A stretch of DNA of 64,000 nucleotides from Cyclina sinensis (taxonomy: Eukaryota; Mollusca; Bivalvia; Venerida; Veneridae), in contig JAAONU010000014.1 in the NCBI GenBank assembly GCA_012932295.1, forward strand, positions 19,026,251 to 19,090,250. Direction: 5' to 3'. The notes beneath the pieces are model-generated. The model saw only the letters and a program-made list of their open reading frames with translations, made no database searches and was not told the DNA's origin. Made by a program: the position numbers and the translations under genes. Position 1 is the stretch's first letter. Every line of letters starts with the position of its first letter. Below are positions 60,501 through 64,000 of this stretch, piece after piece.

Positions 60501-61528
60501 AAAAGGTCAATAGGTATCAACACTGATCACATTGCAACCCAGTGAAATCAGCACTGCAGCAATTTACACAGCGACCATATTCTTTGTCACATATTTCTAT
60601 ATCTGCAGTTTACAGAACAATTATTTTTTTTACATTTCCTGCCATAGTTTTTCCGAAGGCAGTCTGTATTATATAACCAATGAATAAAACAACGTTTTTC
60701 CATTTTGTTTCTTTTTTTCCATTTTGTTTGTTTTTCACTGTTCTCATGATTAAATGCATGGTTTTATTAGTTGATTTTATGATTGGTTGATTAATTCAGA
60801 GCATTTTCAAACCCGAGAGATTCAGTTGTATACAGCAACACTTCAGAATATATACATATTCTTCATAGAGTTTGTCTCGTCACATAGCCTACCATAAATA
60901 TAAATCTGGGAACAACTTTTTTGACAGGACGATATCTCCATTTCCCTTAAACTACAATATTTGCTTTAATTTGAGCCAAGAGACTTTGGCTTTTATTTTT
61001 TTCAAATTCCTTTAAGTTTCTTTTCTCCGAATGTATAGACAAACTATCTTTCTAAAATAATGGATTTCTTTTTATTAACATAATCAGTTACCGTATTGGA
61101 TTGCTATAAAGGCCGAGCATACTTTTTCTAAACTAAATATATTTTTTCTTAGCCATTTATAAAACCACAATATCAAAACCTTCACTGTGTCTTACTAAAA
61201 TCTTTTTCTTAAATCCTCGTTTTTTCTTTCACGTCTTCAGTCGAAAACTCTTTACGGTTATTTGGTACAGTCATCATAGTAGACGTAACTGAAGACGTAA
61301 TTGAAGATGTTCTTTTTTCTAAACAGCATAGACATAAAGCAAAGCTAACTTAAATGTAGTTGATACAGATTATCTGAAAATGCACAATACCTTGGTCGCA
61401 CGTTCGGCCTTGATAACCAGGTTTGCAACCCTGTTGACAGTGACCAGTTTCCATTTTACACTGTGTGTTATAACAATTTGACGAACACCTGTGTTTACAG
61501 TTAGGACCGTAATAGCCGTCTTCACAAT
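42198..61528 (-). CDS. Gene B: partial single-pass receptor with EGF-like repeats and ITIM-like tail (MEGF10/Draper type)
   Basis: Gene-level model; exons are listed separately. Visible exons, 5' to 3' on the minus strand: EGF-like at 61528, 54253, 52827, 52400, 45417 and 45009, transmembrane at 44544, and three cytoplasmic exons at 43143, 42725 and 42235. Splice phases match at every join (1-1 through the EGF part, then 1-2, 2-1, 1-1 and stop). The N-terminus, probably with signal peptide and maybe a fucolectin domain, lies beyond the right edge. The layout is that of MEGF10/CED-1/Draper-type receptors that bind cells or debris and signal through tail tyrosines. Ligand and function are inferred. 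No enzyme domain is present. The roughly 64-residue tail has YETI and YEVS motifs. Confidence 0.78.
42669..42725 (-). CDS. Gene B cytoplasmic exon with ITIM-like motif
   Basis: A 57-bp exon with acceptor TTTTCTTGCAG and donor G|GTAAAAAT. It encodes VAAAEIMESTYETIRGSS. STYETI fits the immunoreceptor tyrosine inhibitory pattern (S/I/V/L)xYxx(I/V/L). Phase 1 in and out. Confidence 0.75.
43085..43143 (-). CDS. Gene B juxtamembrane cytoplasmic exon
   Basis: A 59-bp exon with acceptor ATATTTCAG and donor G|GTGCCTGA. It encodes GSKSVADTTLTFTNVQDSA. It takes phase 2 from the transmembrane exon and gives phase 1 to the next, which is the only reading that links the neighbouring exons. The donor is weak. 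Confidence 0.62.
43280..44145. mobile_element. Foldback-like element with 17-bp arrays and three internal modules
   Basis: An 866-bp element in a gene B intron. Ends: TGTTGCAACC at 43280-43289 and GGTTGCAACA at 44136-44145, with inverted similarity over about 60 bp. CAGCAT flanks both sides (43274-43279 and 44146-44151), a likely 6-bp target duplication. The arms and spacers are built from 15-20 copies of AACCAYTTTTGAAATAA in both orientations. Between them lie three related modules of about 170 bp: one inverted (about 43390-43555) and two direct (about 43640-43800 and 43860-44022). Short open frames show no known domain. Confidence 0.75.
44403..44544 (-). CDS. Gene B transmembrane exon
   Basis: A 142-bp exon with acceptor AATTGATAG and donor GT|GTAAGTAA. 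It encodes DIIDKIDTST, a hydrophobic segment of about 25 residues running from VIQALAG to IIITACMC, then the basic stop-transfer KRKNESAFRN. This gives type I topology with EGF repeats outside. Phase 1 in, phase 2 out. Confidence 0.85.
44872..45009 (-). CDS. Gene B EGF-like exon, membrane-proximal
   Basis: A 138-bp exon with acceptor TTTTGTGCACAG and donor G|GTAGTATT, phase 1 at both ends. It encodes CSDGWYGLNCTHKC, CRKTDGSCLEC and GWRGKLC, a full eight-cysteine EGF/laminin-type repeat. Confidence 0.85.
45280..45417 (-). CDS. Gene B EGF-like exon
   Basis: A 138-bp exon with acceptor AAAACTATAG and donor G|GTAATATC, phase 1 at both ends. It encodes CVVGSWGENCRRRC, CDRVTGACLGHC and a closing FKETQFC. 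Eight cysteines. Confidence 0.83.
45785..47200 (+). mobile_element. Mariner-like element relic
   Basis: A left terminal repeat candidate, GGGCTGTCCGGAAAGTTCGT, starts at 45785. A decayed transposase on the plus strand keeps LIINWFERFNDGEKSIEDK (helix-turn-helix end, about 46560-46615), HSLFSPDLNPFD (catalytic block, about 46990-47025) and WVHRHKLCIEQRDEYLKK (C-terminus, about 47130-47185). Stops and deletions separate these. A right terminal repeat was not found. Confidence 0.7.
46195..46300 (-). repeat. tRNA-derived SINE-like fragment inside the mariner relic
   Basis: The minus strand has ATTGGGGCAAAGTTATCGATTGCC, partly like a D-arm region, and GAGTTCGAATCACAGTC as box B, followed by a short body ending in GATGCATTGCATCTC. 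It lies between the mariner terminal repeat and transposase, so it probably inserted later. Confidence 0.4.
47467..47765 (+). repeat. Dimeric tRNA-derived SINE
   Basis: Second unit: GCAATGGCCGAGTAGTCTAAGGCG at 47671-47694 (box A of a Ser/Leu-type tRNA) and GGCAGGTTCAAATC (box B), then GAACTTGATTATTTA. First unit: a truncated head with GGGTTCGAATCC and TGGAACTTGATTATTTA. Both are preceded by ATATCCCGGTTATTTGCACAA. The repeated order indicates two tandem SINE copies, not a working tRNA gene. Confidence 0.65.
47795..49515. mobile_element. Foldback-like element with inverted arrays of about 20-bp units
   Basis: The left arm (47795-47975) repeats GGTCAAAACGGCCTCACTTTT-type units. The right arm (49408-49515) repeats the reverse complement, GAGGCCGTTTTAACCAAATT. 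Reverse-complementing the right arm gives CTCA..TTAAAACGTCCTCAATT.GGTTAAAACGGCCTC, aligned with the left CTCAAGTTAAAACGTCTTCAATTCGGTCTAAACGGCCTC. The interior of about 1.4 kb is AT-rich with a (GT)n run and no coding frame. The target duplication was not resolved. Confidence 0.6.
48456..48519. repeat. (GT)n microsatellite
   Basis: About 64 bases of GT repeats with a GCGC interruption, inside the foldback-like element. Confidence 0.95.
50633..51485. mobile_element. Inverted-repeat element with subterminal TACTGG arrays
   Basis: CAGGCTTGTGA at 50633-50643 and TCACAAGCCTG at 51475-51485 form exact inverted tips. Just inside each tip are runs of (G)TACTGGTACTGCAGTACT, at 50647-50795 and 51330-51470. 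The interior is non-coding. TIRs beginning CAG with subterminal repeats recall hAT-type non-autonomous elements, but an 8-bp target duplication was not found, so the superfamily is open. Confidence 0.55.
52269..52400 (-). CDS. Gene B EGF-like exon
   Basis: A 132-bp exon with acceptor TTCAACTTAG and donor C|GTAAGCCT, phase 1 at both ends. It encodes CENGTYGINCTNTC, CNKRTGSCSQC and GWHGDQC. Eight cysteines. Confidence 0.83.
52690..52827 (-). CDS. Gene B EGF-like exon
   Basis: A 138-bp exon with acceptor TTTTCATGTAG and donor G|GTATGTAT, phase 1 at both ends. It encodes CSNGYWGQTCVNVC, CRSTDGVCESKC and a closing YKQTPHC. Eight cysteines. Confidence 0.83.
54110..54253 (-). CDS. Gene B EGF-like exon with weak donor
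   Basis: A 144-bp exon with acceptor TTTTGTTTCAG. It encodes CADGYYGNLCNKSC, CDKVYGSCISGC and GWQGRQC. The phase-1 donor expected from the family falls at G|GTTCTG, a poor match to the consensus. The frame stays open for some 15 codons beyond, so a slightly longer exon is possible. Confidence 0.76.
54254..59703. other. Gene B intron stretch
   Basis: Non-coding apart from the repeat pair at 55860-56470. A plus-strand frame of 170 residues at 58343-58855 has no recognised domain and is not called. Confidence 0.4.
55860..56470. repeat. Two copies of a dispersed repeat ending in GGAC/GACG arrays
   Basis: GAATTATCACAGGATCAAATTT at 55918 and GGATTATCACAGGATCCAGTTT at 56363 are each followed by a CTGCGGAC or TGCAGACGGAC start and a GACGGACGGACAG tandem. 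Upstream text (TATGTTTTAAGTTT versus ATGTTTTAAATTT) also matches. The two copies lie about 445 bp apart. Confidence 0.55.
59704..59827 (-). pseudogene. Decayed EGF-like exon in gene B intron
   Basis: After an AAG acceptor-like site the minus strand reads YDVGTYGQNC, with Tyr where the first family cysteine should be. It then shifts frame to CKNDTVCDKINGICYQGC and ends in TAA before the closing cysteine. No donor is present. It is clearly homologous to the intact exons but cannot be spliced in frame. Confidence 0.72.
60523..60663 (-). pseudogene. Decayed EGF-like exon in gene B intron
   Basis: The acceptor TATAATACAG and phase 1 are kept, and the frame reads CLRKNYGRKCKKNNC, then NCRYRNM and a stop. 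A shifted frame continues as CDKEYGRCVNCCSADFTGLQC. The donor region reads CAGTGTTG instead of CAAGGTAT. One frameshift plus a lost donor mark it as a relic. Confidence 0.72.
61391..61528 (-). CDS. Gene B EGF-like exon, most 5' in window
   Basis: A 138-bp exon with acceptor AATATTGCAG and donor G|GTATTGTG, phase 1 at both ends. It encodes CEDGYYGPNCKHRC, CKMETGHCQQGC and GYQGRTC. Eight cysteines. It is separated from the next intact exon by about 7.1 kb containing two decayed EGF exons. Confidence 0.83.
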
Positions 61529-64000
61529 CTGCAATATTTACATTATATAGTAGATCCTGAATCATAAATATAATCTTTTTTTATAATTACTAAAGTATAT
61601 GTTTTAATTAAACGTTTGACAAGTATGTTTTGTCCAAATATCACATCCGTGTTAAAGCAATATTAAATTTCGGACTAGATTGAATCACAATTTTCATTTT
61701 CGGAAATTTGTTTTATGTAGCATTTGTAAAGTTGCATTAGTAAAGTCGTAAATAATTATCTGGAATAAATTGAAGTCCAAATATCACACTGACTTTACTG
61801 ATCTATAAAAATAAAATTTAATGTACTGAAAGGATACCATGTTTTATTCACTCTAACACAGTGTTGATATATTTCTTTCTTTCTTTCTTTCTTTCTTTTG
61901 TATTCAAGTAATTTCTTACCGTAAAATGCCTTTTCTACAAGCTTTTTTGCAATATCACTGAAGGAATAATGTTACCATATTTCAAAGATGATCATTGATT
62001 TCAAAAGCAAAGTTAGGAATGATTTTGGCCATATAAATTTATGCAGGTAACGACATAGTTCTCAGTAAAATAAGAACTATTTCTAATTGTAATTTTTGGG
62101 CTTTAACAATTAAAGTAGTTCGTTTTTGTCATTTTATTAATATCACCTTTATTTTCAAAGCGACCAGTGAGTTTAACAGAGAAAATATCTATCCGATAAG
62201 TGAGACTAATTTCAAACCACTTTTCCGACATCGCACTCTTATTTTCCTTGGTTTATTGCATCCTACAAAACATATTTTATTATGTTTGTTAGAATGATGT
62301 CCAATTGTTCAGATCTCAGTATATTGGAGTAGATTCATAATATGTGCCCTGGAATGCGATTTTGGGGCTTATTGACGTTGACGTCGTCAGCGAGAAAAAA
62401 GCATGAAAGATTGCCGCTATTTTTGTTATTGAATTAATCTGTTATCACATGAAAACTCCGCTTTAGAAATGATTTTAGATGGTTTACGTTTTTTAGTGAA
62501 TTTCACGAATTAAATATGAATTTAAATGTTCATGCTTAACCCGGAAGTGACGCATTTCCTGAAATATTTGTTGATAGAAAACATGTAACTACAGCTTCTA
62601 CAAAGCAAAAGCAAAACAATTGTCCACAAGTTTGGGCCACAACCATGTACTGTATACTTCACTTGTACGTATATCTCTCTAACTTGTTATTGATTCTGAT
62701 TCATTTAGATTGTTTAGTGCATTTTAATACTAGACTTGTATTTTTCATATATTAGGCTTAAATCAGAATGTAATGTTTGAAAAAAAAAATAAAATGAAAA
62801 AAAAAAGAAAATCAGATTAAAAATATTGACTCCTTAGCAACGCTTTTGTTTTAAGAATAGCTATTTAATAGCAATTATCAAAGTATGCCATAACTTCTTG
62901 ATATAATGATATAATGCAAGATGTGAAGTTTAGCAACTCTGAAATTTGTAATTCTATTTTTAGAGTATCAGTATTTTTTTAAGTTGAACTTAATTTTATT
63001 TTGATGTTTTCATTGTTTTCTGTTTCCTTTTAACAATATGTTCTACTATAAGCAGAAGCTGAAGGTCTTTAATGAATTTTGTGACATTTAACGTTCTGTT
63101 CTGAACCGCTGAAGTATATATTTACTTTCTCTTAGCATTTAAACAAAATACAGTGTCTCATAGTTTAGGTATTTTAAACAAATATTGAGCCTAGTATAAT
63201 ATTCTGGTGTTGCTTGGATACATAACTATGAACTTGTTTTTATTTTCTTTTATTCTGAAAAAAGCTTTGACTGCAAACTATCACTTAGGTCTGTACCTAC
63301 TTTGTTATTCATAAATATAAAAGTTAAATATACAAGTTGAGAATCAGTTGTCATTCAGTCTTCTTCTTTATTTCAAAGCTGTGTTCATTACTACCAATCA
63401 ATGTATGTAGTGAAAATAAAAATTGAATTTCAGAATAATCAAACAGTTTGCATATAAACTCACGCAAAAAGTTCTTAGCATTCTGTTTCAAGAAAATGTG
63501 GTAGATTTTTTTAAATAAAAAAATATTTGACATTCAAACATGAAAGAGTGGCAAATATCAAAATTTCTTCGGTTGCTAGGCAACATGTTTAATCACCTAA
63601 GTTAAAATTGCACAAGACATATCGAACTGTTCAGATAAAAATGAAACCCAAAAGCAGATACTTGTGTTTTTGTCAAATCCTAAAGCTTTTTATTACCTGT
63701 TTATTTACCAATCCTATCAATAACACCATCGATTGAAAACGACGTCAACATGACGACACAAAATATTAATGTATTTATGCTGAAACTTACAGAAAATGAC
63801 ATTGCTTTTAGAGTTTTGAAGATTTCCTTCTAAAATTTTCTGAGTTTACTCCTTAAATGTTACGGATTTCAGAAATGCAAACAAGTGAAAATCGAAATTT
63901 TGGTCAATAAACCCCATTTTTGCATTCCACGACACAAATGTGCTTAAATGTGTCATATACTTGGCAAAAAAGTGTTATTAGCTCACCTGTCACGTAGTGA
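61529..64000. other. Non-coding right edge, probably gene B intron
   Basis: AT-rich DNA with a (CTTT)n run at about 61873-61899. A possible EGF remnant on the minus strand near 61920-61960 (CKKACRKGILR before a GTAAGA donor) is too short to call. The phase-1 acceptor of exon 61528 requires an upstream exon, probably beyond the window. Confidence 0.45.

Overview
This window is eukaryotic and comes from an animal, most likely a bivalve or other mollusc. That is an inference from three things: AT-rich DNA with short protein-coding exons in long introns, a family of secreted and membrane receptors built from EGF-like repeats and fucolectin-type (FTP, F5/8C-like) domains, and the mix of retroelements and small inverted-repeat elements. 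No bacterial operons, rRNA genes, true tRNA genes or CRISPR arrays are visible. Species cannot be set from sequence alone.

Two receptor-type genes lie head-to-tail on the minus strand. Gene A (17682 down to 1429, continuing off the left edge) starts with a signal-peptide exon. An EGF-like exon, two fucolectin-type domains of two exons each, and at least three more EGF-like exons follow. Gene B (61528 down to 42198, 5' end off the right edge) has six intact EGF-like exons, one transmembrane exon and a short cytoplasmic tail with a YETI (ITIM-like) motif and a YEVS motif. It ends in a stop codon with a nearby AATAAA. The layout resembles MEGF10/Draper/CED-1-type phagocytic or innate-recognition receptors. 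Nearly every extracellular exon starts and ends in phase 1, so whole domains can be duplicated or lost. Decayed EGF exons sit in introns of both genes, and one fucolectin exon of gene A carries a frameshift.

The roughly 24.5 kb between the genes is mostly mobile DNA. A nearly intact Ty3/Gypsy element (18384-27628, minus strand) has two 582-bp LTRs that differ at two positions, a 4-bp target duplication, gag and a full protease-RT-RNaseH-integrase pol in the -1 frame. Beyond it are tRNA-derived SINE copies, three decayed LINE reverse-transcriptase fragments, a duplicated block related to the gene A promoter, and a MITE-like element.

Gene B introns hold a cluster of elements bounded by inverted repeats whose ends are short tandem arrays: 43280-44145 (17-bp units, apparent 6-bp target duplication), about 47795-49515 (about 20-bp units) and 50633-51485 (TACTGG units). 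They also hold a mariner relic and SINEs. These foldback-like elements are the least explained structures here. Exon boundaries were set by eye from splice signals, phase and domain pattern. No alignment or expression evidence was available.
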